In this document: positions 23,757-34,081 of the stretch, one piece after another
Position numbering within the stretch: the stretch's first letter is position 1
Layout of the letters: each line of letters begins with the position of its first letter
Assembly (NCBI RefSeq): GCF_000374585.1
Contig: NZ_KB894643.1
Span: forward strand, 26,773-90,772
Origin: Phocaeicola barnesiae DSM 18169 = JCM 13652
GTDB lineage: Bacteria; Bacteroidota; Bacteroidia; Bacteroidales; Bacteroidaceae
DNA length: 64,000 nt
Direction: 5' to 3'
Notes under the pieces: model-generated
The model's database searches: none
What the model was told of the DNA's origin: nothing
The model's input: only the letters and a program-made list of their open reading frames with translations
Program-made: the position numbers and the translations under genes

Positions 23757-24515
23757 ATGGACATTATCGATAAATTAAACAAGGAACTATTGAAACAAAA
23801 CTTCATAGGCCATTCCTACACATCTAAAGAACTGGACAAATACAGAGAAATTGCCCACAGATATGCCTGCATGGAAAATGCCATTTCTGTATTAAGTGAC
23901 ATGCAGACCAATATCAGTTATATTTATTATGGTGGATTCTCCGAGTTCTTGGGACTGAAAGGAACGGAAAAAGTCGACTGTATACATTCCATTTGGGAAG
24001 AAGGAATCTTCAAGCTGATACATCCGGACGACTTGTATCAGAAAAACCTACAGGAACTCAAGTTTTTTCACTTCATAAAGCACCAGCCTAAAAACAAACG
24101 GAAAGATTTCTACCTGATAAACAAACTGCGCATAAAAGATGCAGCAGGACATTACCACTCTACCCTACACCGGTTATTTTACATACCTGTTAAAAATGCT
24201 CCAAATACCATGTGGCTGGCTTTATGCCTTTATACACCACTGAGTCTGGAAATGCCCGGGAAAAGCGCTGTTATATATTCTGTAACAGGCCAACTGATAG
24301 AACTGAAGAACAAGGATTCCACACAGATACTTTCAGAAAGAGAAAAACAAGTATTACGCCTGATTCACCAAGGATGGACAAGCAAACAGATAGCCGAAAC
24401 ACTTACCATCAGTATCCATACAGTGAACAGACATCGACAGGAAATCCTTGGGAAACTTCAAGTCAAGAATTCAATTGAAGCATGCCGGATAGCTAAAGAT
24501 TTAGGAGTGCTATAA
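23757..24515 (+). CDS. LuxR-family transcription regulator with PAS-like N-terminus
   Basis: A 252-residue cytoplasmic protein. Residues about 187-250 form a LuxR/FixJ HTH (LSEREKQVLRLIHQGWTSKQ, then IAETLTISIHTVNRHR). The N-terminal 170 residues resemble a PAS-type sensing domain (FSEFLGLKG, IHPDDLYQKNLQELKFFHF), as in a group of Bacteroides LuxR proteins without phosphoacceptor domain. It probably responds to a small ligand. The divergent DUF1349 gene is a possible target. Confidence 0.85.
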   Translation: MDIIDKLNKELLKQNFIGHSYTSKELDKYREIAHRYACMENAISVLSDMQTNISYIYYGGFSEFLGLKGTEKVDCIHSIWEEGIFKLIHPDDLYQKNLQELKFFHFIKHQPKNKRKDFYLINKLRIKDAAGHYHSTLHRLFYIPVKNAPNTMWLALCLYTPLSLEMPGKSAVIYSVTGQLIELKNKDSTQILSEREKQVLRLIHQGWTSKQIAETLTISIHTVNRHRQEILGKLQVKNSIEACRIAKDLGVL

Positions 24516-24564
24516 AGACAAGGGGAAAGTTATCTGTTTTTATCGAAAATTTTCACAGAAAATA

Positions 24565-24595
24565 TTGGCTATTTCATTTTAAAAGAGTACCTTTG
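24565..24595 (+). promoter_or_regulatory. Promoter of rplU-rpmA
   Basis: TTG at 24565-24567 and TACCTTTG at 24588-24595 are 20 bases apart. The leader to the rplU start is about 80 bases. Confidence 0.75.
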
Positions 24596-24610
24596 CACCC
24601 GATTTGAGTC

Positions 24611-24656
24611 CGTGGAGGTAAACAAGTAACCGGATGAGAGCGGTTCACCTTACGGA
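24611..24656 (+). promoter_or_regulatory. Structured leader of rplU
   Basis: CCGT-GGAGGT (from 24611) can pair with ACCT-ACGG (ending 24656), enclosing an inner AACCG/CGGTT stem. A structured leader here could be an autoregulatory site for ribosomal protein L21; this is inferred from position and folding only. Confidence 0.45.
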
Positions 24657-24681
24657 AGAAACCCGTTTAATCATAAAAAGA

Positions 24682-24999
24682 ATGTACGTAATTGTAGAAA
24701 TTAACGGTCAGCAGTTCAAAGCTGAAGAAGGCAAGAAACTGTTTGTTCAGCACATCCAGAATGCTGAAAACGGTGCTACTGTTGAATTTGACAAAGTTCT
24801 GTTGGTAGACAACAACGGCACTGTAACAGTAGGTGCTCCTATAGTAGAAGGTGCTAAAGTGGTTTGCGAAGTAGCTTCTCACTTGGTAAAAGGTGACAAG
24901 GTATTGGTATTCCACAAGAAGAGAAGAAAAGGTTACAGAAAACTGAACGGTCACCGTCAGCAGTTTACTGAATTGACTATCAAACAAGTTATTGCTTAA
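24682..24999 (+). CDS. rplU: Ribosomal protein L21
   Basis: 105 residues from ATG 24682 ([20 protein letters not shown]), the standard L21 start; the open frame extends 48 bases further up but overlaps the leader hairpin. The C-terminal [20 protein letters not shown] is the L21 signature. Binds 23S rRNA in the large subunit. rpmA follows after 21 bases. Confidence 0.96.
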   Translation: MYVIVEINGQQFKAEEGKKLFVQHIQNAENGATVEFDKVLLVDNNGTVTVGAPIVEGAKVVCEVASHLVKGDKVLVFHKKRRKGYRKLNGHRQQFTELTIKQVIA

Positions 25000-25020
25000 T
25001 CATTTAAAACGTAGAAGAAA

Positions 25021-25284
25021 ATGGCTCATAAAAAAGGTGTAGGTAGTTCTAAGAACGGCCGTGAATCAGAAAGCAAAAGATTAGGCGTAAAGATATTCGG
25101 TGGCGAAGCTTGCAAAGCTGGTAACATCATTGTTCGTCAAAGAGGAACAGTTCACAACCCGGGTAACAACGTAGGTATGGGTAGTGACCACACTCTTTAC
25201 GCATTGGTAGACGGTACTGTATGTTTCAAGAAAGGTCGCGAAGACAAGAGCTACGTTTCTGTAGTTCCTTTCGCTGAAGCATAA
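25021..25284 (+). CDS. rpmA: Ribosomal protein L27
   Basis: 87 residues with [20 protein letters not shown] at the start and the [19 protein letters not shown] block of L27, whose N-terminal tail reaches the peptidyl-transferase centre. There is no N-terminal extension of the kind that is cleaved in Firmicutes. Second gene of the rplU operon, followed by a strong terminator. Confidence 0.97.
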   Translation: MAHKKGVGSSKNGRESESKRLGVKIFGGEACKAGNIIVRQRGTVHNPGNNVGMGSDHTLYALVDGTVCFKKGREDKSYVSVVPFAEA

Positions 25285-25305
25285 TCCGACTCGAAAACGA
25301 ATTCT

Positions 25306-25340
25306 AAAAGCTGTCCGCATCAAGCGAGACAGCTTTTTTT
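25306..25340 (+). terminator. Terminator of rplU-rpmA
   Basis: AAAAGCTGTC pairs with GACAGCTTTT around a short loop and is followed by seven T. Confidence 0.9.
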
Positions 25341-25489
25341 ATACCCATACTTATCCTTCCGGCCCATAGAACCCCCTATCCTATCCAATTCCACTCATTT
25401 GGATAAAAAAAATTCACATTCTGATAGTAGATTCCAAATAATTGTATAATTTTACCCATGAAAAACACTTTTTAATAACCATTCATTCT

Positions 25490-26038
25490 ATGGACGAACA
25501 AATAAAACAAATAGCTGAGCGTCTGCGTGGACTGCGTGACGCCATGGAACTGACGACAGAAGAACTAGCAAATGAATGCGGTATCGACCGAAAAGAATAC
25601 GAACAGGCAGAATCGGGCGAATATGATATTTCCGTAAGCATGATGCAGCAGATTGCCCGTCGCTACGGCATAGCCCTCGACGCACTGATGTTCGGAGAAG
25701 AGCCCAAGATGAACACTTACTTCCTGACACGGGCCGGAAAGGGTGTCAGCGTAGAACGTACCAAAGCCTACAAATACCAGTCGCTGGCTGCCGGATTCAA
25801 GAACCGGAAAGCAGACCCGTTCATCGTTACCGTTGAACCCAACGACAATCCGATGCACTACAATACCCACGAAGGACAGGAATTCAACCTGGTAGTAGAA
25901 GGAAGACTGCTGCTGAGTATCGGAGGCAAGGAACTGACTCTGAATGTAGGAGACAGTATCTATTTCAATTCCCAGCTGCCACACGGCATGAAAGCGCTCG
26001 ATGGAAAAACCGTACGATTCTTGGCCATCATCATGTAA
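25490..26038 (+). CDS. XRE-cupin transcription regulator
   Basis: 182 residues from ATG 25490 (MDEQIKQIAERLRGLRDAME); the frame's upstream TTG is not needed. Residues 8-62 form an XRE-type HTH (TTEELANECGIDRKEYEQAE); residues about 110-180 form a cupin barrel (HTHEGQEFNLVVEGRLLLS-like, here NTHEGQEFNLVVEGRLLL, and PHGMKAL). The family senses a small molecule through the cupin and often controls the neighbouring gene, here the acyl-CoA ligase 89 bases downstream on the same strand. Confidence 0.9.
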   Translation: MDEQIKQIAERLRGLRDAMELTTEELANECGIDRKEYEQAESGEYDISVSMMQQIARRYGIALDALMFGEEPKMNTYFLTRAGKGVSVERTKAYKYQSLAAGFKNRKADPFIVTVEPNDNPMHYNTHEGQEFNLVVEGRLLLSIGGKELTLNVGDSIYFNSQLPHGMKALDGKTVRFLAIIM

Positions 26039-26127
26039 ACAAAGAATGAAGTACGAAAGATGAAGAGACGGTTCCGACCGGATCGCCCTTCCCCACCTCG
26101 ATTCATTCCAATTCCAATTCAAAGATT

Positions 26128-27783
26128 ATGTTAGAAAGATTTTTAAAACAGACCCATTTCACTTCACAACAGGACTTCATAGAAAACCTGAAGATAAATG
26201 TACCGGACAACTTCAACTTCGGATACGATGTAGTCGATGCCTGGGCAGCCGAACAACCCGACAAACCAGCCTTACTCTGGACCAACGACAAGGGTGAACA
26301 CCGCCAATTCACATTCGCCGACATGAAACGCTATACCGACATGACAGCCAGTTACTTCCAGAGTCTGGGCATCGGTCACGGTGACATGGTGATGCTTATC
26401 CTGAAACGCCGGTATGAATTCTGGTTCAGCATCGTAGCCCTGCACAAACTGGGAGCGGTAGTTATCCCTGCCACTCACCTGCTGACCAAAAAAGACATCG
26501 TTTACCGCTGTAATGCCGCCGATATCAAAATGATTGTCTGTGCCGGCGAAGCTGTCATCACCGACCATATCACGGCTGCCATGCCTGAATCTCCCAGCGT
26601 ACAGCGTCTGGTCAGCGTAGGCCCGGAAATTCCTGAAGGCTTCGAAGATTTCCATCAAGGAATCGAGAACGCCGCTCCATTCGTCAAGCCCGAACATCCG
26701 AACAGCAACGATGACATCTCACTGATGTATTTCACCAGCGGTACAACCGGCGAGCCCAAAATGGTTGCACACGATTTCACTTATCCGTTGGGACACATCG
26801 TTACCGGATATATCTGGCACAACCTGAAGCCGGACAGCCTGCATCTGACCATTGCCGATACCGGCTGGGGAAAAGCCGTATGGGGAAAGCTGTATGGACA
26901 ATGGATTGCCGGCGCCAACGTATTCGTATACGACCACGAGAAATTCACTCCGGCCGATATCCTCCAGAAGATACAGGACTATCATGTCACTTCACTCTGT
27001 GCCCCTCCTACCATCTTCCGCTTCCTCATCCACGAAGACCTGACGAAGTACGACCTTTCACACCTGCAGTACTGTACCATCGCAGGTGAAGCGTTGAACC
27101 CGGCCGTATTCGAGACGTTCAAGAAACTGACCGGAATCAAACTGATGGAAGGTTTCGGACAGACAGAAACCACCCTGACCGTGGCTACCATGCCTTGGAT
27201 GGAACCGAAACCAGGCAGTATGGGACTCCCGAATCCTCAATATGATGTAGACCTGATCGATAACGACGGACGTTCGGTTGAAGCCGGTGAACAGGGACAG
27301 ATTGTCATCCGCACAGATAAAGGAAAACCACTCGGTCTTTTCAAGGAATACTACCGCGATGCGGAACGCACCCGCGAAGCATGGCATGACGGGGTTTATT
27401 ACACAGGCGATGTAGCCTGGAAAGATGAAGACGGCTACCTTTGGTTTGTAGGCCGTGCCGATGATGTCATCAAGAGTTCCGGTTACCGCATCGGCCCGTT
27501 CGAAGTGGAAAGCGCACTGATGACCCATCCGGCCGTCGTAGAATGTGCCATCACCGGAGTCCCCGACGAAATCCGTGGACAAGTGGTCAAGGCCACCATC
27601 GTTCTGTCCAAGAATTACAAGGACAAAGCGGGTGATGCCCTCATCAAGGAACTTCAGAACCACGTGAAGAAAGTAACGGCTCCGTACAAATACCCGCGTG
27701 TCATCGAGTTCGTAGATGAACTTCCGAAAACTATCAGCGGTAAGATCCGTCGGGTAGAAATCCGGAAGAATGACGAAAAGTAA
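26128..27783 (+). CDS. AMP-forming acyl-CoA ligase
   Basis: A 551-residue member of the acetyl/medium-chain acyl-CoA synthetase branch. [16 protein letters not shown] is the ATP-binding P-loop, GFGQTETTL the A5 motif, [20 protein letters not shown] the A7/A8 hinge, and KTISGKIRR carries the catalytic Lys near the C-terminus. It activates a carboxylic acid to its CoA thioester through an acyl-adenylate. The acid is not identifiable; the XRE-cupin gene upstream likely regulates it. Confidence 0.9.
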   Translation: MLERFLKQTHFTSQQDFIENLKINVPDNFNFGYDVVDAWAAEQPDKPALLWTNDKGEHRQFTFADMKRYTDMTASYFQSLGIGHGDMVMLILKRRYEFWFSIVALHKLGAVVIPATHLLTKKDIVYRCNAADIKMIVCAGEAVITDHITAAMPESPSVQRLVSVGPEIPEGFEDFHQGIENAAPFVKPEHPNSNDDISLMYFTSGTTGEPKMVAHDFTYPLGHIVTGYIWHNLKPDSLHLTIADTGWGKAVWGKLYGQWIAGANVFVYDHEKFTPADILQKIQDYHVTSLCAPPTIFRFLIHEDLTKYDLSHLQYCTIAGEALNPAVFETFKKLTGIKLMEGFGQTETTLTVATMPWMEPKPGSMGLPNPQYDVDLIDNDGRSVEAGEQGQIVIRTDKGKPLGLFKEYYRDAERTREAWHDGVYYTGDVAWKDEDGYLWFVGRADDVIKSSGYRIGPFEVESALMTHPAVVECAITGVPDEIRGQVVKATIVLSKNYKDKAGDALIKELQNHVKKVTAPYKYPRVIEFVDELPKTISGKIRRVEIRKNDEK

Positions 27784-27812
27784 CTCAAAAAACTTCTTAG
27801 ATACCCCAACTG

Positions 27813-27854
27813 AAAAAAGGCTGTCTCACACCTTGTCTGCGAGACAGCCTTTTC
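27813..27854. terminator. Bidirectional terminator
   Basis: AAAAGGCTGTCTC pairs with GAGACAGCCTTTT between two convergent genes, with A and T runs on both sides, so it can serve the ligase gene and the GH51 gene. Confidence 0.88.
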
Positions 27855-27886
27855 ACTGTTATCTACCTTTCGGAAAATCCACCTGG

Positions 27887-29425
27887 TTATTTGACCTCCA
27901 AAACAACGATTGATTTTGACGGCAGTTTTACCTGCAACCCATCCTTTGTAATCTTCGCATCCTTGAATTCCTTCGGAGCGACTACATCCGGTTGTTCGAA
28001 TGTATTGTAGGCATCAATTTTATCTGCGGACAGAATACGTCCTGTCACAGATTTTGCTTTTACATCACCGAGATGGATTGTAATATCCTCATTCTCGTCC
28101 AACGAAACATTCGACAAAGAAATATGAATCACCCCTTCCTGATTGCGTGAAGCCGTAGCACTTACCAAAGGCAAAATACGGTCATCGCGGACAATCTTAC
28201 GGTCACACTGCAAATCCAACGGCAGGTAAGTGGCATCCTGGTGTACATTGTACATTTCGAACACGTGATAGGTAGGAGTCAGCAACATCTTATCCCCCTG
28301 TGTCAGAATCATAGACTGCAGCACGTTCGCAATCTGGGCGATATTGGTCATCTTAATACGGTCAGTATATTTATGGAAAATATCCAACGTCAATGAAGCA
28401 ACAAATGCATCACGCAACGTGTTCTGTTGGTACAAGTGTCCGGGAATAGTGCCCGGTTCTTCATCCCACCAGGTTCCCCATTCATCCACCATCAGACCGA
28501 TACGTTTCTGCGGGTCGTATTTGTCCATGATGCTCATGTGACGTTTCACAACATCTTCTATTTCACGGCATTTACCCAATGTCCAATAATAGTCTTCGGC
28601 AGAGAACTGAGTAGCAGAGCCTTTACTTCCTGACCATCCCATGACAGTATAATAATGCAATGAGATACCAGACATTTGTGGAGCCGCCTTCTGCATCAGG
28701 ACTTCTGTCCAATTATAATCGTAATCACTGGCACCACTGGCAATCTTGAACAGTTGGTTTCCGTTATAATTCCGGCAATATGTCTGATAGCGGCGGTACA
28801 AATCCGCATAATATTCCGGCAACATATTACCGCCACATCCCCAGCTTTCGTTTCCGATTCCCAGATATTTTACTTTCCACGGTTTCTCACGACCATTTTC
28901 CTTACGGAGTTTGGCCATCGGACTTCCCTGCTCGGATGTCATGTATTCCACCCACTTGGCCAGTTCTTCCACCGTTCCACTACCCACATTACCGCTGATA
29001 TAAGGCTCACAGCCCAATATTTCGCACAGATTCAGGAACTCATGGGTACCGAAACTGTTGTCCTCTACCGTACCACCCCAGTTATTGTTTACCATGCGCG
29101 GACGTTTCTCTTTTGGACCGATTCCATCCATCCAATGATATTCATCGGCAAAGCATCCACCCGGCCAACGCAATACAGGAACCTTCAGTTTCTTCAAGGC
29201 TTCCAGTACATCAGTACGGTAACCTTTCTCGTTCGGAATGGATGAATCCTCTCCAACCCACAGACCGCCATAAATACAAGTTCCCAAATGTTCGGCAAAC
29301 TGTCCATAGATTTCTTTCGGAATAATTTGTTTCCCCTGTTCCGGGTGAATGCTCACTACAGCTTTCTGCTGGGCAAATACAGGCATCACTGCACAGAAAG
29401 CCAGACCTAAAAATGCATTTTTCAT
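27887..29425 (-). CDS. GH51 alpha-L-arabinofuranosidase
   Basis: 512 residues with a signal peptide ([20 protein letters not shown]). GH51 landmarks are [38 protein letters not shown] (acid/base Glu, about residue 193) and [12 protein letters not shown] (nucleophile Glu, about 315), then a C-terminal beta sandwich. It removes terminal L-arabinofuranosyl groups from arabinan or arabinoxylan fragments in the periplasm. It stands alone, not next to susC/D genes. Confidence 0.93.
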   Translation of the reverse strand: MKNAFLGLAFCAVMPVFAQQKAVVSIHPEQGKQIIPKEIYGQFAEHLGTCIYGGLWVGEDSSIPNEKGYRTDVLEALKKLKVPVLRWPGGCFADEYHWMDGIGPKEKRPRMVNNNWGGTVEDNSFGTHEFLNLCEILGCEPYISGNVGSGTVEELAKWVEYMTSEQGSPMAKLRKENGREKPWKVKYLGIGNESWGCGGNMLPEYYADLYRRYQTYCRNYNGNQLFKIASGASDYDYNWTEVLMQKAAPQMSGISLHYYTVMGWSGSKGSATQFSAEDYYWTLGKCREIEDVVKRHMSIMDKYDPQKRIGLMVDEWGTWWDEEPGTIPGHLYQQNTLRDAFVASLTLDIFHKYTDRIKMTNIAQIANVLQSMILTQGDKMLLTPTYHVFEMYNVHQDATYLPLDLQCDRKIVRDDRILPLVSATASRNQEGVIHISLSNVSLDENEDITIHLGDVKAKSVTGRILSADKIDAYNTFEQPDVVAPKEFKDAKITKDGLQVKLPSKSIVVLEVK

Positions 29426-29469
29426 GTTGGTTAAATTTAAATAGATTATCGTTTATATCGTATTTAATA

Positions 29470-29477
29470 CAAAAATA
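29470..29477 (-). promoter_or_regulatory. -7 box of GH51 gene
   Basis: TATTTTTG on the minus strand fits TAnnTTTG, 45 bases upstream of the start codon. Confidence 0.5.
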
Positions 29478-29565
29478 AGTCAAAATAAGGATATGGAGGT
29501 GGACAAAGACCGGTATTTCAGTGGACAATTGTGTACCTCACACAACGGATTTAAGATATTTGGCG

Positions 29566-29573
29566 TATATTTG
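29566..29573 (+). promoter_or_regulatory. -7 box of mltG
   Basis: TATATTTG fits TAnnTTTG and lies 22 bases before the ATG at 29595; it supports that start over upstream in-frame ATGs. Confidence 0.6.
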
Positions 29574-29594
29574 CACAGCCAATCAAAAACAGAC

Positions 29595-30614
29595 ATGAGA
29601 AAAAGATACATTTTCTTTATTTTAGGTTTCATCCTTATAATTCTTGTAACAGGAATTGCCGGTATTGTAACTGTTTTAAATCGCCCGTTCCAAGTGGAAA
29701 AAGGGACTTATCTCTATATCGATACAGATGACAACATCGACTCCGTATATCATAAGCTGACTACCCAACTACATGCCTCCACCTTGAAAGGCATCAAGCT
29801 GCTGGTGACTGTAGGAGGACTGGACCCGATTCATCCGGGAGCTTATCAGTTCGGCCAGGCAGACAATGCCCTGACAGCTTACCGACGCTTAAAAGCGGGA
29901 GCGCAGACTCCTGTCAACCTGACCATACCAAGTGTTCGTACCGTAAGCAAACTGCTGAGAACAGTCTCCCACCAACTGATGACTGATTCGGCCAGTCTGG
30001 CCCGGTTACTGATGGACAGCACCTATTGCGCCCAGATAGGCTACACCAGAGAGACCCTCCCCTGTCTGTTCCTCCCCAATACCTATGAAGTCTATTGGAC
30101 CATGACACCGGAAGCTTTCGTCAAACGGATGCAGAAAGAGCACGACCGTTTCTGGAACAAAGAACGGAAAGCGAAAGCACAAAGTATCGGACTGACTCCG
30201 GAGGAGGTGGTGACACTAGCCTCCATCGTAGAAGAAGAGACAGCCAACAATGCTGAAAAACCGATGGTAGCCGGTCTCTACATGAACCGTCTGCATGCCG
30301 AAATGCCATTGCAGGCAGACCCGACTGTAAAATTTGCCTTACAGGATTTCGGATTACGACGTATCCTTCATGCTCATCTGGAAACGGAAAGCCCCTATAA
30401 TACGTATAAACATACAGGATTGCCTCCGGGTCCCATCCGCATCCCTTCCATCCAAGGAATCGAAAGTGTCCTGAACTATACCCGCCATGACTATCTTTAC
30501 ATGTGCGCCAAAGAAGATTTTTCAGGTACTCATAACTTTGCGGCCACCTTTACGCAACATCTGGCGAATGCCAGAAAATACCAGCAGGAACTGAACAGAA
30601 GAAAAATAAAGTAA
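29595..30614 (+). CDS. mltG: Endolytic murein transglycosylase MltG
   Basis: 339 residues from ATG 29595 (MRKRYIFFILGFILIILVTG); upstream in-frame starts lie before the -7 box. One N-terminal membrane span (about 5-27), a LysM-like segment, and the YceG core with ASIVEEETANNAEKPMVAGL (catalytic Glu near residue 214) and GLPPGPIRIPSIQGI. It cuts nascent glycan strands at the inner membrane and sets peptidoglycan chain ends. Confidence 0.93.
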   Translation: MRKRYIFFILGFILIILVTGIAGIVTVLNRPFQVEKGTYLYIDTDDNIDSVYHKLTTQLHASTLKGIKLLVTVGGLDPIHPGAYQFGQADNALTAYRRLKAGAQTPVNLTIPSVRTVSKLLRTVSHQLMTDSASLARLLMDSTYCAQIGYTRETLPCLFLPNTYEVYWTMTPEAFVKRMQKEHDRFWNKERKAKAQSIGLTPEEVVTLASIVEEETANNAEKPMVAGLYMNRLHAEMPLQADPTVKFALQDFGLRRILHAHLETESPYNTYKHTGLPPGPIRIPSIQGIESVLNYTRHDYLYMCAKEDFSGTHNFAATFTQHLANARKYQQELNRRKIK

Positions 30615-30727
30615 ACCGAGAAATCCGCCTGACTGCTACTGCGTGAGGGTTATCCGCACAGCCATCAACCCATGTATCATTTCGAACGTTCGTTTGAATC
30701 AAAACGAACTCGCCTTTTACAGAAAAT

Positions 30728-30763
30728 GTCCGTTCGTTTTGATTGAAACGAACGGACGTTTTT
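30728..30763 (+). terminator. Terminator of mltG
   Basis: GTCCGTTCGTTT pairs with AAACGAACGGAC (12 bp) followed by GTTTTT. Confidence 0.88.
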
Positions 30764-30772
30764 CAGATAAAG

Positions 30773-30810
30773 AAACGCCGCCCGGAAGTCATCTCTTCCA
30801 GGCGGCGTTT
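30773..30810 (-). terminator. Terminator of purF-carA-carB
   Basis: AAACGCCGCC pairs with GGCGGCGTTT, with inner GGAAG/CTTCC; on the minus strand it is followed by CTTT. It lies 24 bases beyond the carB stop. Confidence 0.85.
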
Positions 30811-30833
30811 AAACAATTTCCTAATCAACCGGA

Positions 30834-33800
30834 TTATTTATATTCATCCCAGCTCTTGATGGCAATGTCTTCGATGTCCATGGTACAGAAGGCATGGATG
30901 AAGGCACTGGCCAGACGGCCGTTGGTAATCAATGGAATATTCAGGTCAATAGCCGCACGGCGGATCTTATATCCGTTCTCCAACTCTGTAGCAGTCAGGT
31001 CACGCGGGATATTCACCACCATATCGATTTCTTTCTTATGAAGCATTTCGAGAGCCTGTGGCTGACCTTCTTCACTCGGCCAGTATACACGGGTATTCTC
31101 TACACCGTTTTCGGTCAGGAACTTCGACGATCCTCCGGTAGCGAAGATGTTATAACCTTTCGCCTTCAGTTCACGGGCAGCCTGCAGCAAATCGACTTTC
31201 TGCTTCAAGGTACCGGTAGACATCAGGACATTCTTTGCAGGAATACGATAGCCGACAGACAACATGGCCTTCAGCACCGCACACGAAGTATCGTCTCCGA
31301 TACAGCCAACCTCACCGGTAGAAGCCATATCTACCCCCAGTACCGGGTCGGCTTTCTGCAGACGGTTGAACGAGAACTGGCTGGCTTTGATTCCTACATA
31401 ATCCAGATCGAACAGGTTCTTTTCCGGTTTTTCTACCGGCAAGCCCAACATCACCTTGGTAGCCAGTTCGATGAAGTTCAGTTTCAGCACCTTGCTGACG
31501 AACGGGAACGAACGGCTGGCACGCAGGTTACATTCGATAACCTTGATGTCGTTCTCACGGGCCAGGAACTGGATGTTGAACGGACCGGAGATGTTCAGTT
31601 CCTTCGCAATCTGACGGGAAATACGTTTGATACGACGTACTGTCTCTACATACAGTTTCTGAGGCGGGAACTGGATAGTCGCATCCCCCGAGTGTACACC
31701 TGCAAATTCGATGTGTTCGCTGATGGCATAACAGATGATTTCGCCATTCTGGGCAACAGCATCCATTTCCACTTCCTTGGCGTGTTCGATGAACTGGCTT
31801 ACTACCACCGGATGTTTCTTGGAAACATTGGCAGCCAGTTTCAGGAAGCGTTCCAATTCCTCCTGGTTGGAACATACGTTCATGGCAGCTCCTGAAAGCA
31901 CGTATGACGGACGTACCAGTACCGGGAATCCAACCTTCTCGATGAAGGCATTGATGTCTTCCATGGAAGTCAATGCGCTCCATTCCGGCTGGTCCACACC
32001 GATGCGGTCCAACATGGCCGAGAACTTGTCACGGTCTTCGGCATTGTCAATGCTCTTGGCAGAAGTACCGAGGATGTTTACATGCTGTGCGTCCAGACGC
32101 ATGGCCAGGTTATTCGGAATCTGTCCACCGGTAGAAACGATGACTCCGTGCGGATTTTCCAGTTCCAGAATATCCATGACACGTTCGAATGTCAACTCGT
32201 CGAAATACAGACGGTCGCACATATCATAATCGGTAGATACGGTTTCCGGGTTATAGTTAATCATTACCGAACGGTAACCTTCCTGACGGATGGTATTCAA
32301 GGCCTGTACACCACACCAGTCGAATTCTACCGATGAACCGATACGGTAAGCGCCCGAACCGAGTACGACGATCGATTTATGGTCGCCCAGATAATGTACA
32401 TCGTTGGCTACACCGCTGTAGGTCAGGTACAGGTAGTTGGTCTGTGCCGGATATTCGGCTGCCAAGGTATCAATCTGTTTCACTACCGGCACGATGCCCT
32501 GCTGTTTACGGTGATTACGGATAGCCAGGCTACCGTCTTCCATATCACCCTGATAACCGATGGCACGGGCTACCTGGAAGTCAGAGAATCCCTGACGTTT
32601 CGCCTTCATCAACAGTTCGTTCGGCAACTGTGAAAGCTGTGTATGGTTATTTCCCCATTGTTGGAGTTCCATGGAAGTCTGCATGATATTCATCAGCTTG
32701 TCAAGGAACCACTTGTCAATCTTCGTCAGTTCATGAATCTGGTCGACTGTATAACCGGCACGCATTGCCTTCGAGATAACGAAGATACGCTTGTCGGTCG
32801 GTTCACGTAACGCCTTGTCGACATCGGCAATCTGCAGTTCCTTGTTTTCCACGAAACCGTGCATGCCCTGACCAATCATACGCAAGCCTTTCTGGATAGC
32901 TTCTTCAAAGGTACGTCCGATGGCCATGACTTCACCTACCGATTTCATGGATGAGCCCAGTTCGCGGTCTACGCCGTGGAACTTACCCAAATCCCAGCGA
33001 GGAATCTTACATACCACATAGTCCAACGCAGGTTCGAAGAAAGCAGAAGTGGTCTTGGTAACCGAGTTCTTCAGGTCGAACAGACCGTAACCCAAGCCCA
33101 ACTTAGCGGCAACAAAAGCCAACGGATAACCGGTAGCCTTGGAAGCCAAGGCTGAAGAACGGCTCAGACGGGCATTCACCTCGATGACACGGTAATCTTC
33201 CGATTCAGGGTCGAAAGCATACTGTACGTTACATTCACCGATGATACCTACGTGACGGATGATGCGGATAGCGAGTTCACGCAGCTTATGATATTCGCTG
33301 TTAGTCAAAGTCTGCGAAGGAGCGATAACGATAGACTCACCGGTATGGATACCCAGCGGGTCGAAGTTTTCCATGTTACATACGGTGATACAGTTGTCGA
33401 AACGGTCGCGCACCACTTCGTATTCCACTTCCTTCCAGCCTTTCAGACTCTTTTCCACCAACACCTGCGGAGAGAAAGAGAAAGCTTTCTCGGCCAGTAC
33501 GTTCAGTTCTTCTTCGTTGTCGCAGAAACCAGAGCCCAGACCTCCCAGTGCGTATGCGGCACGGATGATGACCGGATAACCCAATTCCTTGGCGGCACGG
33601 CGTGCATCCTCGATATTCTCTACCGCTTCACTCTTGATTGTCTTCACATTGATTTCATCCAGCTTCTTCACGAAAAGCTCACGGTCTTCCGTATCCATGA
33701 TGGCCTGTACCGGTGTACCCAGCACGCGTGTATCATATTTTTCGAAGATACCTGCCTTATACAGAGCCACACCACAGTTCAATGCCGTCTGTCCACCGAA

Positions 33801-34061
33801 AGACAGGAGCACACCGTCCGGACGTTCCTTGGCAATCACCTTTTCTACGAAATACGGAGTCACCGGAAGGAAATAAATCTTGTCGGCAACCCCCTCAGAG
33901 GTCTGCACGGTCGCGATGTTCGGGTTGATGAGGACAGTTTCGATACCTTCTTCCTTCAGCGCCTTCAGGGCCTGCGAACCTGAATAGTCGAATTCACCGG
34001 CTTCACCGATTTTCAAGGCTCCGGAACCTAACAGCAATACTTTCTTTATATTTTCTTTCAT
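30834..34061 (-). CDS. carB: Carbamoyl-phosphate synthase large chain
   Basis: A 1075-residue protein of standard length, built of two ATP-grasp halves (first half opening KKVLLLGSGALKIGEAGEFD; second near residue 555 with IVVLGSGAYRIGSSVEFDWC) and a C-terminal MGS-like allosteric domain (about 935-1075, GYNIFATGGSSKFLTENG). It makes carbamoyl phosphate from bicarbonate, ATP and ammonia channelled from CarA, for arginine and pyrimidine synthesis. It lies 20 bases after carA. Confidence 0.97.
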   Translation of the reverse strand: MKENIKKVLLLGSGALKIGEAGEFDYSGSQALKALKEEGIETVLINPNIATVQTSEGVADKIYFLPVTPYFVEKVIAKERPDGVLLSFGGQTALNCGVALYKAGIFEKYDTRVLGTPVQAIMDTEDRELFVKKLDEINVKTIKSEAVENIEDARRAAKELGYPVIIRAAYALGGLGSGFCDNEEELNVLAEKAFSFSPQVLVEKSLKGWKEVEYEVVRDRFDNCITVCNMENFDPLGIHTGESIVIAPSQTLTNSEYHKLRELAIRIIRHVGIIGECNVQYAFDPESEDYRVIEVNARLSRSSALASKATGYPLAFVAAKLGLGYGLFDLKNSVTKTTSAFFEPALDYVVCKIPRWDLGKFHGVDRELGSSMKSVGEVMAIGRTFEEAIQKGLRMIGQGMHGFVENKELQIADVDKALREPTDKRIFVISKAMRAGYTVDQIHELTKIDKWFLDKLMNIMQTSMELQQWGNNHTQLSQLPNELLMKAKRQGFSDFQVARAIGYQGDMEDGSLAIRNHRKQQGIVPVVKQIDTLAAEYPAQTNYLYLTYSGVANDVHYLGDHKSIVVLGSGAYRIGSSVEFDWCGVQALNTIRQEGYRSVMINYNPETVSTDYDMCDRLYFDELTFERVMDILELENPHGVIVSTGGQIPNNLAMRLDAQHVNILGTSAKSIDNAEDRDKFSAMLDRIGVDQPEWSALTSMEDINAFIEKVGFPVLVRPSYVLSGAAMNVCSNQEELERFLKLAANVSKKHPVVVSQFIEHAKEVEMDAVAQNGEIICYAISEHIEFAGVHSGDATIQFPPQKLYVETVRRIKRISRQIAKELNISGPFNIQFLARENDIKVIECNLRASRSFPFVSKVLKLNFIELATKVMLGLPVEKPEKNLFDLDYVGIKASQFSFNRLQKADPVLGVDMASTGEVGCIGDDTSCAVLKAMLSVGYRIPAKNVLMSTGTLKQKVDLLQAARELKAKGYNIFATGGSSKFLTENGVENTRVYWPSEEGQPQALEMLHKKEIDMVVNIPRDLTATELENGYKIRRAAIDLNIPLITNGRLASAFIHAFCTMDIEDIAIKSWDEYK

Positions 34062-34081
34062 TTCTTTCTTCTTTTAATGGA

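Noticed and set aside
25442-25489. Upstream TTG start for the XRE-cupin gene
   Set aside because: The ATG at 25490 gives the normal XRE N-terminus; the extension has no homology to the family.
30894-31895. 333-codon plus-strand frame opposite carB
   Set aside because: Antisense shadow of a clear CarB reading; no domain motif or ribosome site.
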